From contig NZ_JAFCAR010000003.1 in assembly GCF_016820245.1 (NCBI RefSeq), forward strand, positions 736,197-800,196: 64,000 bases of DNA. Direction: 5' to 3'. Positions 35,743-44,448 of the stretch are shown here, one piece after another. Position 1 is the first letter of the stretch. Each line of letters starts with the position of its first letter. The DNA is from Jannaschia sp. Os4. Its GTDB lineage: Bacteria > Pseudomonadota > Alphaproteobacteria > Rhodobacterales > Rhodobacteraceae. The position numbers were made by a program, and so were the translations under genes. The notes beneath the pieces are model-generated. The model ran no database searches and was not told where the DNA came from. It was given only the letters and a program-made list of their open reading frames with translations.

Positions 35743-36074
35743 GAGGCATTCTTCTCGCGCCGAAGCCATGGGCGCGCGATGAGGGCGATCTCCATCCCGA
35801 TCCTATCCAAGGATGCTGCCAGGTCCGCGCCAGCGCTCTCGTCCTCTGCCGCAGCGACCGCGTCCGCGATCTCCTCGAGAAGCCCCGCGCAGCGCATGAG
35901 AGCGTCGATCCCGATACGCCAGTCCGCGCGCTGGTTCGGTCGGACCCCCTCGGCGAGCTGCGCCATCGCCGCGCCGATCGGCAGCCCCGCATGGTAGGCG
36001 GCCTGCGTGATCGCGGCGCGCTCGGCGGGCGTCGCGGTGATCTCCCATCTCATTCGTCCCGTGGGTGCCGGCAT
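35739..36074 (-). CDS. MobC-like relaxosome accessory protein
   Basis: A 111-residue protein from ATG 36074, which has AAGGAG at ideal distance. The N-terminal MRWEITATPAERAAITQAAYH resembles the ribbon-helix-helix start of MobC proteins (beta strand followed by an ERAAI helix); the rest is helical. It overlaps the relaxase-like gene by four bases. In other mobilisable elements such a protein opens oriT for the relaxase. Identification rests on pattern and context. Confidence 0.65.
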   Translation of the reverse strand: MPAPTGRMRWEITATPAERAAITQAAYHAGLPIGAAMAQLAEGVRPNQRADWRIGIDALMRCAGLLEEIADAVAAAEDESAGADLAASLDRIGMEIALIARPWLRREKNAS

Positions 36075-36361
36075 CGTCGTCTCCTTCATCGTCCTACCCG
36101 TCGTGTCCGCACGCACCTCCCGATCCCGGGGCGATGCGTGCCCTTGCTCGGACGACCTATGCAGGGGCGATGCGTAATGCGCGGTGAACGGAGATCGGTC
36201 GGCACCACCATGGTGGAACGGCCACCGAAGAACAGCGAGACGAGAAGCGTTTCATGTCGCTGTCGAACTTTGTGGTGCGTAAACCCTCTACGGTCTGACC
36301 GTTTGTCTACCTGAGTGTTTAGAGGGCGGATGTCCCGCTCTCGATAACCTTGGAGACGACT
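36075..36361. promoter_or_regulatory. Candidate oriT / control region upstream of mob genes
   Basis: This 287-bp gap has unusual structure: GGGGCGATGCGT twice (36128-36139 and 36164-36175), a perfect 12-bp palindrome CCACCATGGTGG (36205-36216), and a 13-bp dyad ACGGTC-T-GACCGT (36290-36302) flanked by CCCTCTA and a downstream TAGAGGG. Direct repeats plus dyads ahead of a relaxase/MobC pair are what an oriT looks like. The same gap must hold the promoters of the two divergent transcription units. Confidence 0.5.
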
Positions 36362-36655
36362 ATGTCGGACAAGAAGATGACCTTCGCCGAGGCGCAGGCG
36401 GTGTCCCTGGAGGCCGCCGCGCGCGAGTTGGTAGCGAAGAAGGCGAAGACGGCCGCCTCGGCGAGGGCGTCGCGGGAGCGGGAGAAGGAGGCGGGCATCG
36501 TGCGGGCCGCGTGCAAGGTGCATGTGACGAACCTGCCGCTCGCGAAGCACGTGCTCACGCAGCTGCAGGCGCGGCTTGCTGAGCCCGACGTGAAGTTCAC
36601 CACGCAGGACTTCGAGGGCCTCGTGGAGGGGTTCCAAGCGCGGCTGGCGTCGTGA
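36362..36655 (+). CDS. Small coiled-coil protein of unknown function
   Basis: 97 residues from ATG 36362 with GGAGA seven bases ahead. The first 50 residues are rich in alanine, lysine and glutamate (EAQAVSLEAAARELVAKKAK, then ASARASREREKEAG) and probably form one long helix; the second half (LPLAKHVLTQLQARLAE) is also helical. No family recognised. Followed by a hairpin at 36671 that may end its transcript. Confidence 0.7.
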   Translation: MSDKKMTFAEAQAVSLEAAARELVAKKAKTAASARASREREKEAGIVRAACKVHVTNLPLAKHVLTQLQARLAEPDVKFTTQDFEGLVEGFQARLAS

Positions 36656-36670
36656 TCGTCGTCTAGAGAA

Positions 36671-36699
36671 CGAGGGGGGCGGCGCGGCCGGCCCCCTCG
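36671..36699. terminator. GC-rich hairpin between convergent genes
   Basis: CGAGGGGG (36671-36678) and CCCCCTCG (36692-36699) form a perfect 8-bp stem around a 13-base loop, 16 bases after the stop codon of the small coiled-coil gene and just beyond the end of the convergent RHH gene. There is no clear T run, so termination strength is uncertain. Confidence 0.6.
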
Positions 36700-36717
36700 A
36701 TAATGAGAACCAATGGC

Positions 36718-36894
36718 CTAATGCTCGGAAACGTCGAACCCGTGCGTAGCAAGATGCTCCCTTAGGATTCGCCGGATCAACTCTTGTCGGGATGGTGCTG
36801 CCGGGTCCTTCGCGGCCATCTCATCGAGGGCGCTGAGCGTTGCTTGGTGGAGGCGGACTTGGATGCCTTGGGTGTTCCGCTTCGGAGGGGCCAT
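36718..36894 (-). CDS. Small ribbon-helix-helix DNA-binding protein
   Basis: 58 residues from ATG 36894, preceded by GAAGAG. The pattern is an RHH fold: beta strand GIQVRLHQATLSALDEMAAK, then ELIRRILREHLATHG as the second helix. These proteins are common as antitoxins, partition or copy-control regulators. No toxin gene lies directly beside it. It may control the divergent gene at 37080. Confidence 0.72.
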   Translation of the reverse strand: MAPPKRNTQGIQVRLHQATLSALDEMAAKDPAAPSRQELIRRILREHLATHGFDVSEH

Positions 36895-37079
36895 ACGCTC
36901 TTCTTCATGAGAACGGCTCCCGGTCACCGGTGCCGACGACCGATCAAACCATCGAGACGAACTCAGTGCAACTATTCGGTTGCATTATTGAATGAACATG
37001 GTATCACTATAGGCGGACGACGCGGAGCTCTGACCTTCCACGCCGCCCTGACCACAACTCGATCACTGGAGGATCGACC

Positions 37080-37550
37080 ATGGCTGACATCAGCCCTACG
37101 CCCGCCTGCGCGGGCGGCCAAGCTCGTATCTCGGACATCCGCTGGAGCAGCCGTATGCACGCGCAGGCGCTTGTGCCCGCACGGCTCTTCTTCTTGTCGA
37201 GCCGGACGGAGGCCGAGGGCCTCGACGCCGTCCTCCCGGCGTGGAGCGCGTTCGCCGAAGAAGTGGAACAGTTCCTCGACCTGTTCGGCGATCCGGTCGG
37301 CGGTGAGGACCCCCGCGACGAGGTGTTCCGTCATTACGCGAAGTGGCTCTGGTCGCTTCTGCAGCCGACGCCGCCCTCGCGGGCCGAGGCGGAAGCGCGG
37401 CTGAGGGTCCTTAAGGAGGCTGCCGACTACCCGGGCGGCCATCTGATCCATCAGGCGCTCCGCCGCGCCGACACGGTGATCGACCTGTTCGCGGTTCCGA
37501 ACGATCTCGAGCGAACGCCTGTCCGGCCTGCGCTGGCTGTCGTGAACTGA
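37080..37550 (+). CDS. Unknown protein upstream of the nuclease/AAA operon
   Basis: 156 residues from ATG 37080 with GGAGGATCGACC ahead. It is mostly helical, with WSAFAEEVEQFLDLFGDPVGG and a tryptophan-rich HYAKWLWSLLQPTPPS segment. I recognise no family. It lies 66 bases ahead of the PD-(D/E)XK gene on the same strand and is probably co-transcribed with it. Absence of a signal peptide suggests the cytoplasm. Confidence 0.7.
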   Translation: MADISPTPACAGGQARISDIRWSSRMHAQALVPARLFFLSSRTEAEGLDAVLPAWSAFAEEVEQFLDLFGDPVGGEDPRDEVFRHYAKWLWSLLQPTPPSRAEAEARLRVLKEAADYPGGHLIHQALRRADTVIDLFAVPNDLERTPVRPALAVVN

Positions 37551-37616
37551 TCGCAAGGGGCGGCGGCGTGGCCGCTGCTCCGCATCTCCATCTTTCGAGA
37601 ACAAGGAGGATTGCCC

Positions 37617-38216
37617 ATGGCGATCCGTCTCTCCGCGCGCGGGCTCGACTTTCCCGAACTCGACGATCCCCTCAACCCGGAGTTCCCGGACGCCGCACCT
37701 CTCTGGCGCTTCCCGGACATTCCCTCGAAGGTCGTCTCCGCGAACGCCTCGGTCATCGGCAGGGCAGGGGAGGCGCTCGTCGACAGCGTGTTCCTGCGCT
37801 ACGGCCTCATGCCCCTCGACGTGCCGGACTGCCTCCCCTGCGACCGGCTGGTCGCGCATCCGGACCGGCTGATCCCCGTGCAGGTGAAGACGACCTGCTC
37901 GCCCGGCAAGTGGGGCTACACCGTCCACGCCACGCGCGGCTATCGCGGCAGCCCCCAAGGCCGTCGAGCCTATACGGTCGGCGACTACGACATCTTCGCG
38001 ATCGCCATCCTCGACCGAGGCGCGGTGGTCTTCTCGGCGCAGTGGCGCTCCCGCTACACCGTTCGGCACGAGACGGTGGAGGCCGCGCTCGCAAACCCTC
38101 GTGCGACGCTCGACCGCTGCTTCGATGAGCTCGACATGCGCCTGCCCGACGAGGCGGCCACGGAAGCGGCGCGGTTCGCGCGGTTCGAAGAAAGGTGCCG
38201 GAGGGCAAGCCGATGA
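37617..38216 (+). CDS. PD-(D/E)XK nuclease-like protein
   Basis: 199 residues from ATG 37617, with a perfect AAGGAGG at 37603-37609. The core reads GRAGEALVDSVFLRYGL (helix with the first glutamate, near residue 50), DRLVAHPDRLIPVQVKTT (the D and QVK part near 80-90), then YDIFAIAILDRGAVVFS. This order (E, D, QxK) is that of PD-(D/E)XK resolvase-like and intron-endonuclease-like nucleases. Its stop overlaps the start of the AAA+ gene by four bases (ATGA), so the two are translationally coupled and likely work together. A role in defence or element maintenance is inferred. Confidence 0.75.
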   Translation: MAIRLSARGLDFPELDDPLNPEFPDAAPLWRFPDIPSKVVSANASVIGRAGEALVDSVFLRYGLMPLDVPDCLPCDRLVAHPDRLIPVQVKTTCSPGKWGYTVHATRGYRGSPQGRRAYTVGDYDIFAIAILDRGAVVFSAQWRSRYTVRHETVEAALANPRATLDRCFDELDMRLPDEAATEAARFARFEERCRRASR

Positions 38217-40381
38217 TTGAGGCGTCGCCCCTGCTCGACCAGCCCGCGCTCTCGCCCGCCGACTGGCGGCGCCTGTGGCTGCTCGCGCTTCACCTCGGGT
38301 CGATGACGGAAGACGACAAGCTATCATGGCGCTCCGGGCGGGGCGGCACCCACATCGATCCCGCCGCGCTGCTCGACGCGGACGCGGAGCGGGAAGAGAC
38401 GTTGCCCCTCGCCGCAGGCCTGTCGACGGACCGGATTGCGTCGATGGTCGAACGGCGGGTCGACCCCCACGCTGTCCCGGTCGGCGGCCATCCCGAGACG
38501 CGACGTGCCGTGCCCGTGGGCGCCATGCTCGCCGCCGGTATATTGTGCGACCTCTTCGGGCGGCGCTTGCCATCCGAGGTGCTGCGCCCCGGGACGATCA
38601 CGCTGCTGCGGCAGGACCTCGACACGAAGGAGACGGCAGATCGCGAGGTAGGAGCCGTCGAACTCGCGCTGCGCGCCCTGCGGAGCGTGCCGGGATGGGA
38701 AGAAGTCGCCCACCCGAAAGAGGTCGAGGTGGTTCATGCGTCCCCGAAACGACTGCATCGGCTCGACACCGTCATCGAGGAGGCATTGGAGCTCGGAAAG
38801 GCCGTCGTGGTGATCGGTCCGGACGCCGAGGCTCTGCCTTTCTTCGCTCGTCCCTTGGTGGAAGAGGTGAGCGACTGGTCCGCATCGACGGTCGCGTCGG
38901 TGATGGGCGTCATCCGAACGACATGTTCGCTGACAGGCCGCATGGCCGAGGACGCGGTGGAAGCCGCCCTGCCGTCCGACGACGCGCTCGGACGCCTTCC
39001 GATCCCGACGATCGCCGCGGCGTTCGCGGGCTCGACGACGACGCTCGAAGTGGCCGACCGTCTGCACGACTTCGCCGAACGGACGAAGTCCATGGAGGCT
39101 CGTCCGACGGATCTTGTGACACTGGACGATGTCCACGGCCAGCCGGAGGCGGTCGCGGACCTGCGCGGGCTGCTGGAGGACGTCCGCGACTGGAGGGCAG
39201 GGCGGCTCGACTGGGGCGAGGTGTCGGCCTCGCGTCTGCTCCACGGCCCCCCGGGATGCGGCAAGACGATGATCGCTGCCGCCGTGGCCGGGAGCGCGGG
39301 ACTGCCGCTGATCGCCACGAGCTACGCGGAGTGCCAGTCCGCCGGGCATATGGGCGACTACCTCGCCGCGATGGGGCGTCGGGTCTGGGAAGCGATCCGC
39401 GACGCGCCCTCGGTCTTCTTCCTCGACGAGATCGACAGCTATTCGGTGCGGGGCGGGGGCACCAACGATCGGCGCTACTCGACGGCGGTGGTCAACGGGT
39501 TGCTGACGGACCTTACCAAGCTTGCGGCCACCCCCGGCGTGATCGTGCTCGCCGCGACGAACGATCGGTCCCGCGTCGATCCGGCGGTGACGCGGGCCGG
39601 GCGGCTCGACCGCCACGTCGAGATCGGCCTGCCGACGCGGGACGGGCTCGCGGCCATCCTGAGTGTTAGCCTCGGCATCCTCCCGGGGTCCGCCATCGAC
39701 GCGGCGGCTGCGCGGCTCACCGGCCTGTTTGGCGCCGACGCGGCGACCGTCGCGAAGGATGCCCTCGGACGCGCGCGGCGGGACCGAGTCTCGGTCGCGG
39801 TCGAGCATCTCGACGCGGCCGTCCGCGCGGTCGTGCCCGACGACCTCGCCGCCGAGGAGGCCGCCGTCGCTGCGCACGAGGCGGGCCACCTCGTGGCCAT
39901 CGCGGCGCTCGGCCTTCCCACGTCCCGTCTCGCGCGCCTCCACCCGCACGGCGGATACGTGGACGCGCCCCTGCCGCCGCGCCGGACGCTCGCGGACGTG
40001 GAGGCCGTCATCGCGATGCTGCTCGCCGGTCGCGCGGCGGAGGAGATGATAGGCTTCGGGGGATCCGCCGAGGCCGGGGACGGGCCGTCGTCCGATCTGG
40101 AACGCGCCACGGTGGAGGCCATCCGGATCGAGACGGAATATGGGCTGGGCAAGAGCGGACTGTTCCACGCGCCGGTTGCCCGTCACGAACGAGGCGCCCT
40201 CCCGACCGAGGTCCGGGCGCGGGTCGATGCGACCCTCGCACGGGGCATGGCGACGGCGCGGATGGTGCTCGAAGACAACCTCGACCTCCTGGGGCGTGTC
40301 GCAGGTGCTCTACGCTGCGAGCGAGAGCTGGACGCGGACCGGATCGCCAGCCTCACCATGGGAGTCGTTACGTGTGGGTAG
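38213..40381 (+). CDS. Soluble AAA+ ATPase with M41 (FtsH-like) zinc peptidase domain
   Basis: A 722-residue protein. Residues 1-300 are a variable N-terminal region without membrane helices, unlike FtsH. The AAA+ module has LLHGPPGCGKTM near 342-351, FFLDEIDSY near 402-410, and NDRSRVDPAVTRAGRLDRH with both arginine fingers. The C-terminal domain carries HEAGH near 554 and SSDLERAT near 626, the three zinc ligands of M41 peptidases, so it should be an active unfoldase-protease. GGAGGG precedes ATG 38213, which overlaps the nuclease stop. The substrate may be the partner nuclease or a host or phage protein. Confidence 0.88.
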   Translation: MIEASPLLDQPALSPADWRRLWLLALHLGSMTEDDKLSWRSGRGGTHIDPAALLDADAEREETLPLAAGLSTDRIASMVERRVDPHAVPVGGHPETRRAVPVGAMLAAGILCDLFGRRLPSEVLRPGTITLLRQDLDTKETADREVGAVELALRALRSVPGWEEVAHPKEVEVVHASPKRLHRLDTVIEEALELGKAVVVIGPDAEALPFFARPLVEEVSDWSASTVASVMGVIRTTCSLTGRMAEDAVEAALPSDDALGRLPIPTIAAAFAGSTTTLEVADRLHDFAERTKSMEARPTDLVTLDDVHGQPEAVADLRGLLEDVRDWRAGRLDWGEVSASRLLHGPPGCGKTMIAAAVAGSAGLPLIATSYAECQSAGHMGDYLAAMGRRVWEAIRDAPSVFFLDEIDSYSVRGGGTNDRRYSTAVVNGLLTDLTKLAATPGVIVLAATNDRSRVDPAVTRAGRLDRHVEIGLPTRDGLAAILSVSLGILPGSAIDAAAARLTGLFGADAATVAKDALGRARRDRVSVAVEHLDAAVRAVVPDDLAAEEAAVAAHEAGHLVAIAALGLPTSRLARLHPHGGYVDAPLPPRRTLADVEAVIAMLLAGRAAEEMIGFGGSAEAGDGPSSDLERATVEAIRIETEYGLGKSGLFHAPVARHERGALPTEVRARVDATLARGMATARMVLEDNLDLLGRVAGALRCERELDADRIASLTMGVVTCG

Positions 40382-40403
40382 GTGCCACCGAGCGCCGACG
40401 CCA

Positions 40404-41579
40404 CTAGTTCGCCGATTGGTCGAAGCCTTGCACACCAGGGATGCGTCCCGGGCTCCGATTGTATCCCGCGCGCTTGAGGAGACGTCGAACCGTGGATGGC
40501 GAGATGCCGAACGTCATCGCCAAGGTCGCCGTGGGGATGAGTGGATCGGCCCGGACGGCGTCCAGCAGTTCCGTCTCACCCTTGTCTGACAAGCCGCGGG
40601 ACCGCGACCCGCGCGGCGCCGCAGGGGCATGGCGGCGCAGCGCGAGCATCGCGCGGATCGCCCCTGCGCTCGCCGCAGTGCGTCCGTCGATTCCGTCACC
40701 AAGGCTGACGAGGGCAGCGCCGGCGTCCTCAATCGCGGCGACGGTATTCAGTAAGCCTCGGAGGCGGGGTGCGAGGCGTGCGAGGTCCGGAACGGTAATG
40801 ACGTCGCCGGGGCGCAGGCATGCGACCAACTCGGCGAGCTGCGGGGCCGGGGAGGCGGTGTGCTGCAGGCGCTCGATCACGACACGCCCCGTCCCCGCCC
40901 GCCTCAAGGCGGCCCGTATCGCATGGGCGGTCTCCGCATCTGCCAGTGTCCAAGCGTAGCCGATGGCGCCCTTCACGTCGATCGGGGTTGGCGCGCCTGC
41001 CCCACGCGGGGCGAAGGGCGCTTCGTCCGCCTCAACCGCCATGCGGCTGATCGTGCTGGGGTGGACGCCGTAGTCATAGGCAAGCGTCTTCACGGGGACT
41101 GGCGGTCGCTGCGACCGCGCCGCGCGGATCGCCGCCACGTCCTCCGTGTCCAAGGCGGCGGGACGACCCGGCGCCCGTCCCTCCGCGCGGCTCTCGACCT
41201 GACCCGCGGTGATCGCGTCCGTCCGCCGGCGAGCCACGAACCGGGCCAAGGCGACCAGCCCCGCCGCCGCATCCGAGCCGGGCGGAGCATCGATGCCCTC
41301 GACGATCGACCGGATACCCGCGCCCCGTCCGAGGACGCGCGCGATTGAGCCAAGCGCGACGTCGAGCCGCCCGCGATGCCCGAGCACGAGCACACTCTCG
41401 ACGGTCACCATGTCGCCGACGCCGAGACGATCCAAGAGGTCAGCCCACCCCTTGCGTCCCGAGACGGGGCCAAACGGATCCTCGGTGATTAGATCCACCC
41501 CGGCGGCGAGAAGCACGGCCCGCTGTCGGCTTCCATCACACGTTCGGTCCAGGGGGCAGAGATATCCGAGAGTGCTCAC
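40404..41579 (-). CDS. Tandem degenerate serine-resolvase-like domains with HTH motifs
   Basis: Two related halves in one chain. Each begins like a resolvase N-domain (STLGYLCPLDRT; AIGYAWTLADAET), has a GD-hydrophobic strand (GVGDMVTVESVLVLGHRG; RPGDVITVPDLARLAPRL) and ends in a helix-turn-helix of Hin/resolvase type (KTLAYDYGVHPSTISRM; TATLAMTFGISPSTVRRLLK). The catalytic serine expected after GYA is missing in both, and the usual RxxR arginines are not clear. I chose GTG 41579 because the fold starts there; ATG 41672 or 41699 are alternatives. It ends 22 bases from the convergent AAA+ gene. It may be a DNA-binding regulator derived from a recombinase. Confidence 0.65.
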   Translation of the reverse strand: MSTLGYLCPLDRTCDGSRQRAVLLAAGVDLITEDPFGPVSGRKGWADLLDRLGVGDMVTVESVLVLGHRGRLDVALGSIARVLGRGAGIRSIVEGIDAPPGSDAAAGLVALARFVARRRTDAITAGQVESRAEGRAPGRPAALDTEDVAAIRAARSQRPPVPVKTLAYDYGVHPSTISRMAVEADEAPFAPRGAGAPTPIDVKGAIGYAWTLADAETAHAIRAALRRAGTGRVVIERLQHTASPAPQLAELVACLRPGDVITVPDLARLAPRLRGLLNTVAAIEDAGAALVSLGDGIDGRTAASAGAIRAMLALRRHAPAAPRGSRSRGLSDKGETELLDAVRADPLIPTATLAMTFGISPSTVRRLLKRAGYNRSPGRIPGVQGFDQSAN

Positions 41580-41804
41580 AACTGCCTCGTCCGCGAAGTG
41601 ATGATGGCTATAGGTCGGAATTCGACTCAGGCCGGTCGGTGAAAGCTGTCGGTTCCACAAAGGTATACCCATTGGGACACTACCCGCGAAACGCTGCACA
41701 CCGTCGGTGCTAGGATATACGAGATTTCATGGACTGCCTGATGCCAGCCGTGACGACATCCGGTCGGTCGAACGCGATTGGCCAGCGTTCCCGAGCGGTT
41801 TTCA

Positions 41805-42980
41805 TCACCCCCCGATCTGTTCGAGTAACTCGAGGCGGTCAGACGTGATCCACGACTCCGCGATCTGGCCATTTTCGACGCGATGCACCGCGATGGACTT
41901 GAACGCTACCTCTCGCCCCGTGGCGGGAATGCCGAGCAGCTCGCCGGTATGGGTGCCCGTCACCTGTCCGATCACTGTGACGACGTCGCCTGAGACATGG
42001 ACGTCGTCGACGACGTAGGCCATGTCGCTCATGCCCGCGCGGTTGCTGTCGATCACATTGAAGAGCTGCCCCGCATCTATGCCGTCCGGGCCGGCCGCCA
42101 GACCGTAGCCGATCCAGTCCTCCGCCAGCATGTCCGACATCTGCGCCTCGTCCTCCGCGTTCAGCGCCGCGTAGTAGCGCTCCACCATGTCGAAGGCCTG
42201 TCGTTCGCTCAGCAGCGGAGAGGCCAACGCATCGGCGAAGTGGCCGACGTCGGGCGCCGCCGAACGCAGGCGCAGGTAGCCCAGCACGAGGTTGTCACGC
42301 TTCGGGTCGAGGATCAGCACCTCGCCCTCGAAGACGCGGAATTGGGTGAGCTCCTCGATGCTGGTGTAATGCGACACGATGAGCAACGGGCCGTCCCGCT
42401 CGGGATCGCCCTCCCACGCGGAGATGCGAGCCTCCAGCGGGGACACGTCAGGGCTGCCTTGCAGGCTCAGAAGCAGGTTGAGGTCCGACGTCGTCTCCAC
42501 TGGTATCGCCTCGGCGATGGCGGGCTCCACGTCCGCCATGCCGCGCAGCAGGCTGTCCACGGTCTGCTGGTTGCGGCACCATTCCGAGACCACGATGCGC
42601 GCGGGCACGATATCGTTCGACGCCAGCAGGGTCCCCATGTCGCGCATGTTCGCCCGCCCCTCGGGAGACATGACGCGCTGATTGGCGCAGTCGGTCGGGG
42701 CGACGTTCGGCTCGTCGAGCTTGGACCAGTCCGTGGGACCGTGGCGCATCAGGAACACGAGGTCGCCACGCGTAAAGATGTCGATCAGCTGCTGGTAAGG
42801 CTCGAAGCGCAGGCGGTCGGTGACCTCGCGGTCCATGCCCTCCGCCACTCGGACGGAAACCGCCATCTCGCCCATGTGCGTCCTGATCTGGCTGACGTTG
42901 GGGCCGGTGATCTCCTGCGCCGCCGCTGCGATCGGCAGCGCCGCGCAGGCGAGCGCGAGGAAGGTGGTGCGAAGGGTCAT
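41805..42980 (-). CDS. Secreted histidine phosphatase fused to a SnoaL-like domain (copy 2)
   Basis: A 391-residue paralogue of the protein at 11877. The signal peptide ends AAAQ near residue 22. RH80-G is in FLMRHGPTDWSKLDE, shared with copy 1 almost without change, followed by SPEGRANMRDMG, EWCRNQQT and LLIVSHYTSIEELTQFRVFE. The C-terminal SnoaL-like domain also matches (DMVERYYAALNAEDEAQ; GIPATGREVAFKSIAVHRVE). By eye the two are about 55-60% identical. AAAGGA precedes ATG 42980. Here it stands outside any RND operon, next to a small lipoprotein gene. Function unknown. Confidence 0.85.
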   Translation of the reverse strand: MTLRTTFLALACAALPIAAAAQEITGPNVSQIRTHMGEMAVSVRVAEGMDREVTDRLRFEPYQQLIDIFTRGDLVFLMRHGPTDWSKLDEPNVAPTDCANQRVMSPEGRANMRDMGTLLASNDIVPARIVVSEWCRNQQTVDSLLRGMADVEPAIAEAIPVETTSDLNLLLSLQGSPDVSPLEARISAWEGDPERDGPLLIVSHYTSIEELTQFRVFEGEVLILDPKRDNLVLGYLRLRSAAPDVGHFADALASPLLSERQAFDMVERYYAALNAEDEAQMSDMLAEDWIGYGLAAGPDGIDAGQLFNVIDSNRAGMSDMAYVVDDVHVSGDVVTVIGQVTGTHTGELLGIPATGREVAFKSIAVHRVENGQIAESWITSDRLELLEQIGG

Positions 42981-43056
42981 CTGCGGGTCCTTTCGTATGC
43001 CGGGTTATATCGTAGCGCTAGGGCGGTGGTCGGTCTGACGTGCGGTGGTTCGGGTT

Positions 43057-43251
43057 CTAGTCCGCGCAGGGCTGCAGGCGATCGGCGTCGCGGCTGCCGT
43101 TCTCGATCCGGATCGCGATCTGCGTGGCGCGGTCGAGGCAACCGAGGGTCGCGCGGTCCGGATCGGCGATGGGAGGTCGGGTCGTGGGCCCGCAGGCACC
43201 AAGCCAAAGGATCGTCATCAGCAGGAGCCCCAGGTGGGCGGATCGGGTCAT
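43057..43251 (-). CDS. Small predicted lipoprotein
   Basis: 64 residues from ATG 43251, which has AAGGAAGGAG upstream. The opening MTRSAHLGLLLMTILWLGAC is a lipoprotein signal with the lipobox LGAC; the mature part has two further cysteines (GCLDRATQ and QPCAD) that could pair. No family recognised. It lies 76 bases upstream of the phosphatase-SnoaL gene on the same strand and may be co-transcribed. Confidence 0.72.
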   Translation of the reverse strand: MTRSAHLGLLLMTILWLGACGPTTRPPIADPDRATLGCLDRATQIAIRIENGSRDADRLQPCAD

Positions 43252-43336
43252 CGGTCGTCTCCTTCCTTGGAGGGGACCTCCGCCGCCGGACAGCATCGAC
43301 CAAGGGGGTGCGGGCCCGACCCATGGCAGCGCGGGC

Positions 43337-44374
43337 TCAACGCTCCGCCTCGATCTCGGCCATGCGGCTCGCGTTCTGCGTCTCGAACATCCAGCCGGGA
43401 TATTCGGGTTTGAGCTCGCTGACGGCGTCGAGGTCGTCGAGGTCCTCCCGCTCCAACGTCACCCGCGTGGCGCCGACATTATCCTCCAACTGCTCGACCC
43501 GCTTCGCCCCCACGAGCACGCTGGTCACCACTGGCTGGTGGAGGAGCCAGGCGAGCGCGGCCTGCGCGACCGTGCAGTCGCGGCGTGTGGCGACCTTCTC
43601 CAAGGCGTCGATGATGTCGTAGGCGCGCTCCTTGTCGACGGGTGGGAAGTCAAAGTCCGCGCGGCGTCCCTCGCCCGCGCCGCCGTCGCGGCGATACTTC
43701 CCCGACAGGAAGCCGCCCGCCAGCGGGCTCCACGTCATCAGGCCGATCCCCTCGGAGGCGAGCATAGGCACGATCTCGCGCTCCACGTCACGTCCGGCGA
43801 GAGAGTAGTAGGCTTGCAGCGACACGATGGGCGCGAGGCGGCGGGCTTCGGCGATGCCCACGGCGCGGGCGACCTGCCACGCGGCCCAGTTGGACAGGCC
43901 GAGGTAGCGCACGTCGCCGCGCCGCACGAGCGTGTCGAGCGCCTCCAAGGTCTCCTCGATGGGCGTGGCGGGGTCAAAGCCATGGATCTGGTAGAGGTCG
44001 ATGTGGTCGAGTTGCAGGCGCTTCAGGCTGGCTTGGGCCTGGTCGAGGATATGCCCGCGCGAGGCGCCACGGGTGTTCGGGCCGTCTCCCATCGCCCCAT
44101 GGACCTTCGTGGCGACGACGATCTCGTCGCGGCGGACATCCGCGTTGCGGAGCGCTTGCCCGACGATCTCCTCGCACCGGCCCTCGGCGTAGACGTTGGC
44201 GGTGTCGATGAAGGTGATCCCGGCGTCGAAGGCGGCGCCGACGATGGCGTCGGCCTCCTCCTGACCCAACTGGCCGATCTGGCCCCACATTCCTTCGGAG
44301 CCACCGAAGGTCATGGTGCCGAGGCACAACTCGGAAACGAAGAGGCCGGATCGACCGAGGCGGCGTTGGCGCAT
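43337..44374 (-). CDS. Aldo/keto reductase
   Basis: A 345-residue NADPH-dependent aldo/keto reductase from ATG 44374. The catalytic tetrad is visible: DTANVY for aspartate and tyrosine, VVATKVHG for lysine, and DLYQIHGFD for histidine. The C-terminal SVLVGAKRVEQLEDN is the cofactor-binding segment. It resembles the AKR11/12 group of soluble reductases acting on aldehydes and sugars. It is located 74 bases downstream of the SDR gene, in the same direction; the pair may be controlled by the divergent LysR at 45639. Confidence 0.93.
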   Translation of the reverse strand: MRQRRLGRSGLFVSELCLGTMTFGGSEGMWGQIGQLGQEEADAIVGAAFDAGITFIDTANVYAEGRCEEIVGQALRNADVRRDEIVVATKVHGAMGDGPNTRGASRGHILDQAQASLKRLQLDHIDLYQIHGFDPATPIEETLEALDTLVRRGDVRYLGLSNWAAWQVARAVGIAEARRLAPIVSLQAYYSLAGRDVEREIVPMLASEGIGLMTWSPLAGGFLSGKYRRDGGAGEGRRADFDFPPVDKERAYDIIDALEKVATRRDCTVAQAALAWLLHQPVVTSVLVGAKRVEQLEDNVGATRVTLEREDLDDLDAVSELKPEYPGWMFETQNASRMAEIEAER

Positions 44375-44448
44375 ATGGAATGTCCTTGGATGGTAGCGGG
44401 GGTGCGCGCCGACCGGTCCGGTCGGCGCGCGGCGTTGGGTGGCCGTCG

